Position numbers and translations under genes: made by a program. Of a DNA stretch of 64,000 nt, positions 45,940 to 58,144 are shown piece after piece (positions within the stretch are counted from its first letter, which is position 1; every line of letters begins with the position of its first letter). The notes below the pieces were generated by a model that was not told the DNA's origin, ran no database searches, and saw only the letters and a list, made by a program, of their open reading frames with translations. The stretch lies in assembly GCA_029990175.1 (NCBI GenBank), contig JARKIP010000021.1, positions 24,247,501 through 24,311,500 of the forward strand. The letters are read 5' to 3'. The DNA is from Petunia secreta (taxonomy: Eukaryota > Streptophyta > Magnoliopsida > Solanales > Solanaceae).

Positions 45940-47217
45940 AAAATAAAGAGCAACTGAAGGATTTGTTAGATAAAGGTCTCATCAGACCTAGTATTTCCCC
46001 GTGGGGAGCCCCGGTATTGTTTGTGAAAAAGAAGAACGAATCTCTACGCATGTGCATAGATTATAGACAGCTGAACAAAGTCACAATCAAGAATAAATAC
46101 CCTCTGCTCAGGATTGATGACTTGTTCGACCATCTCCAGGGTGCCAAGTGCATCTCGAAGATAGATTTGCGATCAGGCTACCATCAGGTTAGAGTTAGAG
46201 AATCTGATATACCTAAGACTGCATTCTGAACTAGGTAGGCCATTATGAGTTTTAGTGATGTCGTTTGGACACATTAATGCCCCTGCAGTATTTATGGATC
46301 TGATGAACAACGTCTTCAGGCCTTATCTAGATTTATTTGTGATTATATTTATTGATGATGTTCTCATCTATTCAAAGTCTGAATACTCTTCAGGACCAAC
46401 AATTATTTGCTAAGTTCTCAAAGTGTGAATTCTGGTTAGATTCAGTGGCATTTCTTTGCCATATAGTTTCAGCAGAAGGAATTAAAGTAGATGGCCAGAA
46501 GATCGAGGCTGTGAAGAATTTGCCAGATCTACGACGCCAACAGAGGTACGTAGTTTTCTGGGTTTAGCAGGTTATTACAGAAGGTTCATTGAGGGTTTTC
46601 CTCTATTGCAGGTCTACTGACCAAATTGACACATAAAGCAGCCAAATTTCAGCGGTCAGACTCTTGTGAGCACAGCTTCCAATAACTATAAAATAGGTCG
46701 ATAACAGCTCCACGCTTCTCGAATTGGTCTTGGTTGTGTATTGATGCAGCATGAAAGAGTAATTGCTTATGCTTCCAGGCAGCTGAAAAAGCACGAGCAG
46801 AACTACCCTACCCATGATCTGGAGCTTGCAGCAGTCATTGATGCATCAAAGATTTGGAGACATTATTTGTACGGAGTTCATGTTGATATCTATACAGACC
46901 AGAAGAGCCTTCAGTACATATTTAAGCAAAAAGAGCTAAACCTACGACAGCGGCGGTGGCTAGAGTTGCTGAAGGACTATGACATGGAAATTCTTTATCA
47001 TCCGGGTAAAGCGAATGTTATTGCTGATGCCCTTAGTCATAAGTCCACGTGTAGTTTATCTTACTTACACCAGTTGGCCAGCATGGGAGTCCGATTAATA
47101 GACTCAGAGGACGCAGGAGTTATAATTCAGAAAGCAGCCACTACTTGCCTAGTTACAGAAGAAAAACAACGTCAGTATGAGGATCCAGTTCTAGTTGAAT
47201 ACAGACAGATAGCCTGA
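45940..47217 (+). pseudogene. Reverse transcriptase-RNase H remnant of the Tekay/Del-like element
   Basis: The RT N-terminal half is open at 45963-46229 (SPWGAPVLFVKKKN, MCIDYRQLNKVTIKNKYPL, IDLRSGYHQVRV). A stop follows at TAF and several frame changes occur to 46620, with FIDDVLIYSK-like residues still visible in pieces near 46345. RNase H is open at 46741-47217 (VIAYASRQLKKHEQNYPTHD, YTDQKSLQY, PGKANVIADALS). Clearly dead. Confidence 0.88.
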
Positions 47218-47262
47218 AGAAAACCGGAGTCACTATACAGGGTTATTAGTGACGGGGTTCCC

Positions 47263-47505
47263 ATGTATAAAGATAGACTTTGTGTTCCAGATGTTGCAGA
47301 TTTACGTGGACGGATTATGACTGAGGTACACTATTCAAGGTACACTGTTCACTCAGGTTCTACTAAGATGTATCATGACCTTAAGCAGATTTATTGTTGG
47401 GACGGAATAAAGCGTGACATAGCAAAATTTGTGGTTCAGTGTCCTAACTGCCAGCAGGTTAAGGTCGAGCATCAAAAACCTAGTGGCTTGTTACAGGAAA
47501 TCGAG
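47263..47505 (+). pseudogene. Integrase N-terminal zinc finger, truncated
   Basis: Contains the HHCC finger (H-Y-S ... H-SGSTKMYHDL ... CPNCQQVKVEH). It stops at a microhomology junction to the LTR; the catalytic core is missing. Confidence 0.85.
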
Positions 47506-47906
47506 ATTTCATGCCGCGCAGGTGCAGATAGATCAATGCTCGGACCACGTTAGTAGGCCATCTATCAGCTATTGGAGTTACTATGCTTACTCTCGGAGTT
47601 ACTTATCTTTTGGTATGTGTATAGTCGGCTAGTTTGGGTATGGTTGAGCCTTGTCCCGTCCTTTGTATATTTAGTTCATCACTTTTAGAGGCCTGTAGAT
47701 ATGTCCCTGTGTGGTGCAGTCAGTCTGTTATGTATGTCAGCTTATGTTAGCCTTGTCAGCTTTTTGCATTGCATAATTCTTATCAGTTAGGTTTATGCTT
47801 AGTCTTTTTATCAGTTATATTCATGGTTAGCAGATTATCAGCATGATTACTGATGATTGACACTTAGTGTTGGTCATCCATCGCGACCCTAGGTTGGGTC
47901 GTGACA
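47506..47906 (+). repeat. Truncated 3' LTR of the Tekay/Del-like element
   Basis: The last 401 bp of the LTR, matching 44696-45096. The junction shares atttc between integrase and LTR. Confidence 0.9.
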
Positions 47907-48171
47907 CCCTTGAATGGGCAGAGTTACCAACGGGTAAACTGGTCATTGTCAGTTTCTCTTCAAGTTCTTTAATTCTTTGCTCTAAAGTAGCAACATGTGC
48001 ATCATACCCAACCAAATCAAGTTTGCGGGGTGTCCCATTATCCCCAATGTTATCGTCACTAAGAGCAGCATTATTCAACTCAGTCGTGATGTTTCGCTTT
48101 CCTTTTCTTCTAGTTTGTGAGGGGGAAGGAGTTGTAACTGGTTCTCGTCCGGTACTGATGCTCGGTCAGAA

Positions 48172-49375
48172 TGCACAAGTTGACCTTAGGAGTAGGTGTA
48201 AAACTTAAACACGAAAACAATAAGTTAGGGTCGAGGTAATAATTACCAAATACAAAATATATCACTCCTTATAATGCAAGGGACCTCTCTTGTATCAGAG
48301 GTAGGCCTAACAAGACCAACACCTATAAGATGCATGATAGGCGTCATTTGGACGAAGTTGGCTAATGGACTTTAACATGCCAATGATGTTAAGTCTTCCT
48401 ATGTTTGAGTATGATATTTAAAATTGAACGTGTATCGTGCGTCATCCCATTTGTTCTTATAACCTAAAGTTAATAGAAAAATAATTTTTTTGTATAAATG
48501 TGGAATAATATTTTTAGGTAAATAGGAATAATAATTGATCTTGCTACATTAAAAGTAGAAGAAATTAATTTAAAGTCTATGATTTGGTTTTCATAAAAAT
48601 AAAAAAAAAAATTAATTTTCGTTCATAACCCAAAAATAATTTTATAAAATAATTGATTTTGTATGAATAAAAAAAATTCATATGTAAATAATTGATTTCT
48701 ATAACGATTTCCATTTATAGAAATAAATAATTGATTTTGTTACACAAAAGTAGAAATATCAATTTAAAGTTTGTTTTCTTTGATTTTCCAAATCTTCGAC
48801 TTGTGACATCCTCCAACAAAATAAATAGTTGGATGATCCACACTTTTGAGAACAAACGGTCTACATTATACACGTTCAACTTTAAATAGATGCACACGTA
48901 ACACATTTAAATGTCCCTTAGAGTCGAAAACCCGTTCGATTCATTCTAATATGGTGAACTAGTAGACTTAGACATGAGCCGAAGTCAAAATGGTCCTAGA
49001 TATAACATGATGAATGATCCCTAAAAAGTGTCTTCATTAAGAGTTGGCTAATCTAGACAAGGACATGGTTCCCCCAGGCGGAAAACCAAGGGGTGGGAAC
49101 GTTTTAGAATTGTTGGCATCACAGACCAACTAGATTCTAACCGTTTCTCCTAAAGGGTTTTTTTGAGAGTGAAACGATCGTGAGATCCACGTAATCGTTT
49201 GTGTGTGTCCAAGTGTCAATTTTCCAGGAGTGGAGGAGTATGAACGAAGTACAACAAATAATTCAATAATATGCAACAAATAATTCAACAATATACTAAA
49301 AAGTTAGTATTGAATACAAAATAATAAAAGCAATAATAAACCCAATATAAAAATCGTAATAGTTAGAACATTTAA
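48172..49375 (-). other. 5' leader of LARD2
   Basis: Untranslated, AT-rich, with several diverged copies of a block around ataattgatttt (48535-48740). No gene seen. Confidence 0.55.
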
Positions 49376-49393
49376 TCCCCAGCGGAGTCGCCA
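49376..49393 (-). other. Primer binding site of LARD2
   Basis: Minus strand TGGCGACTCCGCTGGGGA, three bases from the 5' LTR, identical to that of LARD1. Confidence 0.9.
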
Positions 49394-49396
49394 TTC

Positions 49397-52300
49397 TGTC
49401 ATACCCGATTTTGGACTCGACTCGAGGCAAGTCGGATTTCGGATTTGACTGGGCAACTCGTTTGGAATTGGAGGTTTTGAAGTCGCCACCTAATAAATTT
49501 CCTAGGCGTATTAGGTCACCTATTAATTTCTAATTCAATTTAAATAATTAACTTCGGGTTGGTCTACGAGTAAGAGATTCAGGTAAGTGTTCGAAATAAC
49601 CTAGAAGGAAGGGGTTAGGCACCTCCTAGGTTCCACTAGACGTGGTTCTCTGGCGATTTCTATATTGGGTTTCATTTAAAAAGAGACAAAAACTAAATAA
49701 AATAAATAGAAAGGACATTAGATGTAAAATAAGTAAGCAGTTATCTACAGTTGCATAAATAATCTGAAGTAATAATCATATTGCACAAATAACCACAAAT
49801 TAAACAATAACTAATTGACCATCTGCATGAATAACCCTAGGTTTAATTAGCCTATTCGGATCAGAACCCGGCTTTCATAAGGGATGATAGTTTCAGAATC
49901 CACTATCAAATATAGCTCGGGTAGTTTCCATCATATCCATGGGGCTTAATTCCCTTTAACCTCATACCCTATTTAAGTATTTTATCTGAAGCGTTTGCTA
50001 ATGTTTTAAACGTCCTAAAGGTCTGCTAGCGTCCCACTTAATGTCTCGGAGGCCATTGAGACTACTAATATAAATGTAAAATGTCTCGACTCCCTAAATG
50101 TGTTAATGCACCAATCTAGACTCTTCTAGTCATCACATAAAGAGTACAGCCATGCAAATCACACAAGTCAATTTTGAAACGAATAATGACAATGTTATAA
50201 ACTTAAAAGAAGGGTGGGCCTCCAAGTTAGTAAATCGTAAAGATTTACATGCTACTGTTAAGCCCAAATTGAATAAACAAACCAACTCCTAGCATGGATC
50301 GCGACATTAGCCACCTTTAAAAAGTATTCAAAAATATGTAACATTTGCATAGATAAACCAGTTTTTAGTTTTAGCCCCTCAAAATATATTTTCACGCTTT
50401 TAGAATATGCAATTTGCAGAAACAGTCCCATTTTCAACCTTTAACCAATTCTAGGCAAACAAAGTTATTTAAAATCTTAAATTGCATATGGAATCCTATT
50501 TTCACATGAGCTTTCAATTTCAACCTATTTCAGGAAACTAAATGTACTGCTATGTGATCAAAACACGTAATTGCAGAAATAAGCCAGTTTAAAGTAGCCT
50601 TGCATTTTTAGTCTATTTTCATATTTTCAACAAAGCAGTCTCTATTGCAATCTGACTTACACCACCCTGTTCAACATCAGATTTCAGACCTTAACTCTTC
50701 GGAAAATATGATAGTTTCAATGATAGCCTATTAAAGTGTAAATAAAATTGAGAAGTTTAAGAAATGGCCCCTGTTTAGCCTTGTTTTAAATGTTGTACCT
50801 GTTTTAACAAATACACACAAAGGGGTACCCCTAGCAAATACATAGAAGGGGTCTACGGATAAGCTATACAAGTAGAAAAAAAGAGAAAAAGTGATGCCCT
50901 GAAGGCACCATAAGACACTTCTTTGTCCGGCCTTTCCCAGAGTTAGATTACACTGTCAAAAGGCCTTTCAAACACTGGTAACAAGTGTCCGGACACTCGC
51001 ACAAACCTATAACAATACTCATAATGGTATGGTCTTTTGACCACCCTGTTTCCTACATAAAAGGGTTAGAGAAATGGCCAAGAAGATGGCCAAATACCAT
51101 GCAAACCAACTTATACACATACAGTAAGGAAGGCAGCCTACTAAAATCAATGTAGACAAAGAAACACCCACCATAATTGGAACTTAATAAAAACTAACCT
51201 TGATAGAAATTTGCAATAGGAAACAAAGAGGGTGCATAATGATATGAAAGCGAGAGTATTCTTACAACTTGAAGGACCCTACTTTGGCTTAGTATGTTTG
51301 AAACAAACGAGAAAGGAACATGCAGCTAGAGTAGCAAAACAGATATGCTAAAAGCCTCAGTTTGGTTCTAAATTAGCTAAACAAAGATCCAGAGAGAAGG
51401 AGAAGGGAGAATGTGTGTATTTTTCAGTGTTGTCAGCTTCTATAGACTATATTAGAGGTGAAGGAGTGCGTATTCAGTGTCCTGCAGTTGTCAGCTTGTC
51501 CAGAGGTGTATGAGATGGTGTGTGTGTGTGTAGGTGTAGTCAAGGATGTATCAATGTGTGTAGATGTATTTTTTCAAAGCTGTGTAAGAGGTGTAGAAAG
51601 CCTTTCTGGTTCAGTGTGTGTGTCTTAGTTTCAGAGGTGTAGAAGTAAGTGTGTGAATAGTGTGTAATTTCAATGTTCTAAGTGCTTTTAGAGTTATATA
51701 TCCCTGTCTAAGTGTAGATGTAAAGCAAGATGTTGTTCTCTGTGTGTGAGGCTATTAGAGGTACCAGTGAGAAGTCTGTCCAGAACTGAAAATAGGCAGC
51801 CCTATTTATAGTGTTAGGCAAGCACAGTAAAATCCCAGGAATCATGCTTAACAGATTCAAAAATCCCCCTATTCAGCTTGACAACTTGTCCAAGTAATGA
51901 ACCTATCCCAGGAACAGTGACATATACACCAAGAATCTCTTAATTTCCAAACAAGTTTAAACAAAGAATCAGTCACTCAATCATCCAATCAAGGAAATAA
52001 ATCATATGTTATGACCATTGACTCTAAACTTAAGCAAAGATCATGTAAACAGAAATAGAAATAGGTGACGAATGTAGACAGGTTTCAATGTTCAAGTTTT
52101 GAAAATTTAAATTCATGCTAATGTCAACCTGGTCGAGAAATCAGGGGATCGTGTAGGGGATATCAATTCAAAACAGGACCATGGAAGGTAGAAAATCCAA
52201 TCAAACTAAATCAAAGATGTAGAAATAGGTAGATTTTACCCATTTTGGCGACGAGCCGGGTCGGGTTCGCGTGACCCGTTTGTTTCTGCTCGTTTTGTAG

Positions 52301-53325
52301 AATTCAAACCCGAATCCTCGACTTTCCTGCCTTGTAAATGTGATTTGCTTGATAATTTCCGCGATTCACTCGATCCCTTCTCTTCCTTTTCGATTTTCAC
52401 AGAAATGGAGAGAGACGTGATTAGTTTCCCCCTTTTCCATGTAAAAGAGACAAGGGAGAGAGAGGATTACACGATTAGCGGAGATGGCGGAGGAGACGAC
52501 GGGATTACGGTGGAGATGGCGTGGTGTATCTGGACTTAAATTGGGGAAATTGGGAGAGAGTATAAGGAGGGATGTCGGCTGGATATGTGGAAAGGGGAGG
52601 GGAAATTATGATTTAGTATTTTTGGGTATGGGTGTAGGTGTATAGATGTAAAAGGAAGAAATGATGCGGGCCGTTTGATCTGTGAGATGGAAGGCTGTGA
52701 TTGTGCCACGTAGGCGCGCGTGGTGAGTGTATAAGTGATATATGTGAGTATACATGCTGGTGTGTAAGGGTGCGGATGCTTTGAGGAGTTACACCACGTG
52801 CTAGAGTGAGTTGTACCTACATGTTAGGGGTGTATTTAGTGAGGCGTAAGTTTAGGTGGAGCTTAGGTGGTGTACACGTGGGTAAAATATGATGACAGGG
52901 ACTGAATATAATAGAGATGGAATTGTAAAATAGCAAAATGACTAGTATTTAATCAAAATACTTATAAATATAAATAATTAGTAGAAAAATAGGAAATTTT
53001 CTAAATAATTATAAGTAAATGTATGAACTCAAATATAATAATAATAATTTAAATATAAATAGCCACAGATAATTATATAAATGATGTCGTAATGCATTAA
53101 ATTGCGTAAATAGAATATGTAATTTAAAAAAATAGCCTAAAGGAATGCAATTACGCAATTATAATCATAATTAAATAAATATTATATAAATAGGGGATTA
53201 ATAATAATTTTACACACGTAAAATGCATGCCATCTAATGCAGTTTTATTTGGAAATTACTATTATAAATTTTAATTAGATATAGCCAAATTGCGAAAAAC
53301 AGAGGGACAAAATTGGGTGTCAACA
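49397..53325 (-). repeat. 5' LTR of LARD2
   Basis: Matches 34857-38764. The first 60 bases differ by several substitutions plus a short duplication of cggattt, so the pair is clearly more diverged than that of LARD1. Confidence 0.9.
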
Positions 53326-54430
53326 AACATACAATGAACTAAACAACATCTAACTTCCCCCTTTTGGCATCATCGAAAAGTTCCACAGTTGTATGAACCT
53401 GCTCAACTTAGATTAAGTCTAGTTGACTCTAGTGCCATAGGCAGCTAGCCAACCTTTATATGTCAGGAACCTGTTTCAGAAAATAAATACTAGCAAAGCA
53501 GGATGTTTATATAAACATAAGTGTCAAACTGGCTTAAAATATCCAAAACAACATTCAAATATTACAAACCAAAATATAATAATTGTCTTAAAACAAGGCC
53601 ATAGGAAGAACCAACGAGGGGACTTGAGAAAGGAACTGGTTCAGAATTGGGGAATATCATGGATGTTAAAGTGAGCAAGCAACGAGGCAAGGTGACGCAA
53701 GTTTCCTTCACGTTCACGCTCCAGCTCCGCATCCAGGCTAGTGTTTTCTGCATTCATCCAGGCCAGCTCCTCATTTTGCCTCTTAAGCTGCCTCCTGAAC
53801 CCCTCAATCCTTTTGTCCACTCTAGCATTTCTCCTTTCCTCGGCATCTTCCTCCATATGCTCTGGTTGATCAGCATGTTCACCATCTAACACATAATCAC
53901 AGGATTTTAGAATGTTCCTCCCAAATACATCATTGTGATCCGGCTCAGTCCACTTCTCAACAAGCACCCCAAAGAAATCAAATACCTTGCTCAATAGAAA
54001 CTAAGGCTGTCTACCGGCCCGGTCCGGTCCGGTTCTGGTGCGCCTTCGCCGGTCCGGTGTTAACAAAAAAAAAAGTCGACGCCGGTCTGGTCCCGGTCCG
54101 GTCAAACGGTGCATTTCACCAATGCCGGATCGGAACCGGAACCGATAAGGTGGGACCATTCCGGTCCCGATTCGTCCCGGTCCGGTTCGGTCCGGTTTCG
54201 TTAATTTTTTTATTTTTTAAGTTATATTTTTTATTGTTTGAAATAGATTAAAAAAATATGGTAGACTAAAATCTAAATAAACAACACAAAACACACATTT
54301 TATTCAATAATACGATTATACGATAGTACATTAAGTTGGAAAATGGAAATGCATAATTAGAAAATAAAAACTAGAAAATAGACTAGAAATTAAAAAAATA
54401 CATAAATCTTCAACTTCAGCGACTCAACAC

Positions 54431-54706
54431 TCAATTATCACGTGGTTGCAGGTATATGTCACCACCACGAGCTGCCCATTTGGGGGCATGATGGTATTTC
54501 AAGTGGGTCTTAGACTTCATTGTCCCTCCATTATTTGATTCATCATTCTAATTCCAAACTTTCTGACAAAGAGTACATTGAGCTTTGCCGGTATCTTTAT
54601 TTTTTGTGATAAATTCCCAAACTTCGGATCTTTTAGTTCTTGGACTAGACGGACCTGCTGTAGTAGCACCTTGAACTTGATTAGGATTATTTGTATTTGC
54701 AGCCAT
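54431..54706 (-). pseudogene. Second BED zinc-finger segment in the hAT
   Basis: A 91-codon frame from ATG 54706, with one TAG after the first finger half. It shows SEVWEFITKN, CTLCQKVW and THLKYHH, a BED-type C2H2 DNA-binding finger, parallel to the longer copy at 57828-57560. Just upstream (54720-54976) lies a copy of the element's 5' zone (ggccgttgccaacggct, ccggtccgg motifs). It looks like an internally deleted derivative joined to or inserted in the larger element. Confidence 0.75.
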
Positions 54707-55662
54707 GTTGATAGAAAATTTATAAAAATAGCCTTTTGTTAGAAATTTTTTAAGAGAAATGAATAGAAAATATTGAATTGTGATTTATTTGATGAAATAT
54801 GGGATTATTTATAGGAAAAATAGGTAGGGGAGGACTGTAGGGGCGTTTATGGGTGTGGGGGTGGGAAAAATAGCCATTTATGGCCGTTGCCAACGGCTAT
54901 TTCTCAAAAGGGAGCGGATTTGGAATTTTGTGGGTTGGGCCTGTCCATCCCGGTTCCGGTCCGGCCCGGTTCAAACGTTTTTTTTTTTTGTTTTTTGTTT
55001 TTTGGTTATTTTTTTGTTTTTAATAGCCTATGTAGTTTTTGAATTTTAAATTAAAAAATAATAACAAAATATAAATTGATAGCAAGACATCTTTTTTTTA
55101 TGTAATAACTTATATAATACTAGTAATCTAGTATTAAAGTATTAACTATTAAGTATGTAGTATTTTAGTATTTAATATTTAAGTATTAAATTGCAAAAAA
55201 TATAATTGAGAATATATATAAACAACGGTAACTTAGTAGCAAGACATAACACTTGTTATTGTTTCAAAACTTAATAGTATTTATTATTTAGAATTTAGTA
55301 TTTAGTATTTAAGTATTAAATTGTTAAAGTATAATTGAGAATATATAAAACAATGATTGATAACTTAATAGCAAGACATAACACTTGTTATTTTTTCAAA
55401 CTTATACTAAGTTAGTAGTATAATAGTATTTAGTAATTAGTATTTAGTATTTTAGTATTTAGTATTTAGTATTTAGCATTTAGTATTTACTCTTTAGTAT
55501 TTAGTATTGAATTGCAAAGAGGTAACTCAATAGCAAAGGATAATTGAGAATATAACAAAGGATTATAATTTACTTAATAGCAAGGCGTAACGCATTTTAT
55601 TGAATAATGGTTGCATTTTTTTTTTTTTTTGCAAAGTACATAGATATTAAATTGCAAAAAAA

Positions 55663-58144
55663 CTACATATTAATAAAAAAACTTCTCATTTTCTGAATAA
55701 TTTCTTCTGGCACCTCTGGAGGAACTGGTGGCAAAGAGTCATCTTCTTCATAATCATTTTCATTGTCCACACTTCCATCGCCTGATAAAATTTCTGTTGC
55801 TGCTTCTGCATCGGCTAGTTCATCTTTTGCAAATCCAAAATTTCTTCGCTCCGATCTAATCCAATCTCTTAATAATACGGCCGTCTCCATTGCTTCTTCC
55901 TTCAATGAATGTCTATGATCTCCAATTTGTAATCTTCCTTGGCTAAATGCGCTTTCTGAAGCAACTGATGATGCTTGAATAGTTAGAATATCCCGCGCCA
56001 TTTTTGCTAAAACTGGAAACTGTGCTTGTCGATCCTTCCAAAATGGCAGTAGTTGCTCGCTTCCAAAATAATCAATTTCCTTGCAAGCATGAAGTAAATA
56101 AACATCAAGCTCGTTGAACCCTCTGCAGCTAGTCGAATGCCTGCTAGAAAGCCTTTGATTAAGGCTGGAAAAACTTCTCAATCCGGCTGCAGCTCTTTTA
56201 CTCGCCTGCGTTGAACTTGATCCAGCTCCACTTGGAACACTTGGAACAACATTATCAGCTGCACTCCTATATCTTTCATAAATCCATTGGCAATCTACAA
56301 TTACCTGCGCACAAGCTGTTTCTACACTTGGTGTTTCTTCATCAGTAATTCTCAAAGTCCGATAAATTTCTCTAATTAGCATTTCCGTTTTAAAACGTTT
56401 AAAACAGGGATGTAATACAGAAGCAATGCAATAAAGTGGTGGAATAGGAAAAAATATTTTTAAAATTTTTCAATCATTGCTTCTACGGCAACTTCATAAC
56501 CAGGCACTACTCTATAATCGTTAAGTAATTATGCTATTCTAGCTATAAAATACAACATGGTAGTGATTGTAGGATAATATTGATCGGAAAATTCTTTAGT
56601 AGCATAAAAAAACTTTTCTAAAAAAAGAAGAAGACGCTCAACATTTAGCCAATCAGATTCTTCTAGGTGATACTCTACATCCATTTTGCGACTAAAATAA
56701 TTAGTAATAGACACTCGTAAAGTGTAAGCAACAGTCAAACAGTCATATACAGTGTTCCACCTAGTTGAAACTTCCTTAGGAACTCTTCTAGGCCGCAAAC
56801 CTTCATTCACATACTCTACCTGAAAGTCCCTCCATCTATCCGGTTTTTTAGATTTAAAAATATAACTAATTGCGAGTCTAACCTTCATAATAGTAGGATC
56901 AAATAATTTAAGGCCATCTTTTACAACTAAATTATATATATGACATGCACATCTAACATGAAACAATTCTTCAAAAGGGGGATGCAATGCGGGTCTTAAC
57001 TTACTAATAGCAAAATCATTGTTTGCAGCATTATCAAGAGTTATATTTAAAATTTTATCACTAAGAAAATACGGCTTACAAATATCAGAAACTTCTCTCT
57101 TAATAAATGCTCCCGTGTGTGGTTCATCGACAGCGCAATATGCTAAAATTCTTTTTTGCATTACCCAGTTAAGATCTATCCAATGACAATTAACTGTTAA
57201 ATACTCATACCCATTAACACCACGACCGAAGTCAGTAGTAAGACAAACTCTACAATCAAAGTGATAAAATATATATCGTAAATATTATCTATATTCATTT
57301 TTAAATTTTATAATATCACTTCTAACCGTAGTTTTTGGAAAACCTTGAAAAGATGGATTATATATGGTTTGAATATAACGAATAAAACCTTGACAAGAAG
57401 CAAATGTAAAAGGTAAGCACTCTACCGCAATCATTTTTGCAATTTGTTCCTATCTTTCTTCTTATCATAATGCATAAGCCCCCCCCCCCCCCCGTCACTG
57501 GGTTAATTTCCTGTTGGACTCCACTACCTTGCGATGGAGCCATTCTATTCCATGAACGAGTGCCACCCGGCCTCTTTTCCCATTCATCCTTATGATGGTT
57601 TTTTAAGTGTGTTCTCAACTTCCCCGTCTCACTATTATGCCTGGCGGTTTTAAAATCCCAAACTTTTTTACAAAGATCACATTTAGCGGTCTGAGCTGGA
57701 AAATTTTTAGTCATAAATTTCCACACATCCGATCTTTCAGGTCGTACCGCTGGTTCTCTACTAGGAGGTAGGTGGTAATTCAGTTTCTTCAGGTTCACCA
57801 TGAAATTTACTAGTGGGTATTTCATCATCTAAATTAGCCCTTTCTTCAGGTTCACCATGAAATTGACTAGTGGGTATTTCATCATCTAAATTAGCCCCTT
57901 CGGTATTTTCTTGATATTGTGTCTCTAACAAATCATTATCTAGTGGTTGATCAAAATCTATATCATGATAAAATTACGTGTCATCTTCTTGAGTAAAATC
58001 ATTTAGATGAGAAGGAGCGCTAGAAGTACTAATTGGTCTTTTACCTATAGCACGACTACGTCTATCATCCCCCCCTCGGTTAGAAGCACGTGATCTACAA
58101 CCACTACCCGTACGCCCAGTAATTGATCTCCACAGTCCTGGCAT
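55663..58144 (-). pseudogene. hAT transposase (RICESLEEPER/BED type), broken
   Basis: The start ATG is at 58144. After an acidic N-terminus comes a BED zinc finger (SDVWKFMTKN, CDLCKKVW, LRTHLKNHH; 57740-57590), then the RNase H-like catalytic region (TLDNAANNDFAI, VRCACHIYNL, VSTRWNTVYD) at 57161-56529. The hAT C-terminal dimerisation region (DILTIQASSVASESAFSQG, MARDIL) lies at 56382-55663. This order is standard for hAT transposases. Defects: a TAA near 57972, a frame change near 57780, a G-homopolymer (57479-57493 on the other strand) that shifts the frame, and further stops near 57300 and 56530-56383. A 57-58-bp tandem duplication lies at 57782-57895. Inactive as it stands. Confidence 0.88.

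Larger units (their letters stand above)
43137..47906 (+). mobile_element. Tekay/Del-like Ty3 chromovirus fragment nested in LARD2
   Basis: A full 5' LTR (43137-45096), tRNA-Met primer site and gag-pol remnants are followed by a truncated 3' LTR (47506-47906). Flanks ctctt (43132-43136) and ccctt (47907-47911) are an imperfect target duplication. The remaining 401 bp of the 3' LTR match 44696-45096. The rest of integrase and the first 1.56 kb of that LTR are deleted. RT sequence type and the 1.96-kb LTR suggest Tekay/Del. Confidence 0.88.
41159..48165 (-). pseudogene. LARD2 Gag, decayed and split by a Tekay/Del-like element
   Basis: On the minus strand Gag starts upstream of 48078 (no ATG found before the frame's 5' stop near 48171). 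It shows a coiled-coil-like stretch (TLEQRIKELEEKL), is broken at 47907/43136 by the nested element, then continues with Pro/Gln/Tyr repeats (TYQTAPPATYQ-like, 43070-42890). The Gag core follows: PQFDLFNGTGDPMVHLRTY, YATRWSAEAAKVQHAMS, VVLMGDDIEEGLKSGKI. In-frame stops occur in the Pro-rich part, after the FSRS residues (42470), and near 41908 and 41669. The layout matches LARD1 Gag: coiled coil, Pro/Gln region, core, C-terminal part. Not functional. Confidence 0.88.
34857..53325 (-). mobile_element. LARD2: giant gag-only LTR retrotransposon (Tat/Ogre-like), minus strand
   Basis: LTRs are 34857-38764 (3908 bp) and 49397-53325 (3929 bp). Read on the minus strand they begin TGTTAACACCC or TGTTGACACCC, like LARD1. 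The putative target duplication is aatat (34852-34856) against aacat (53326-53330), one mismatch. The internal region has the same primer site and purine tract as LARD1, a decayed gag and hairpin or tandem repeats, but no pol of its own; the pol pieces inside belong to the nested element at 43137-47906. LTR divergence looks several-fold larger than in LARD1, so it is older. Confidence 0.9.
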
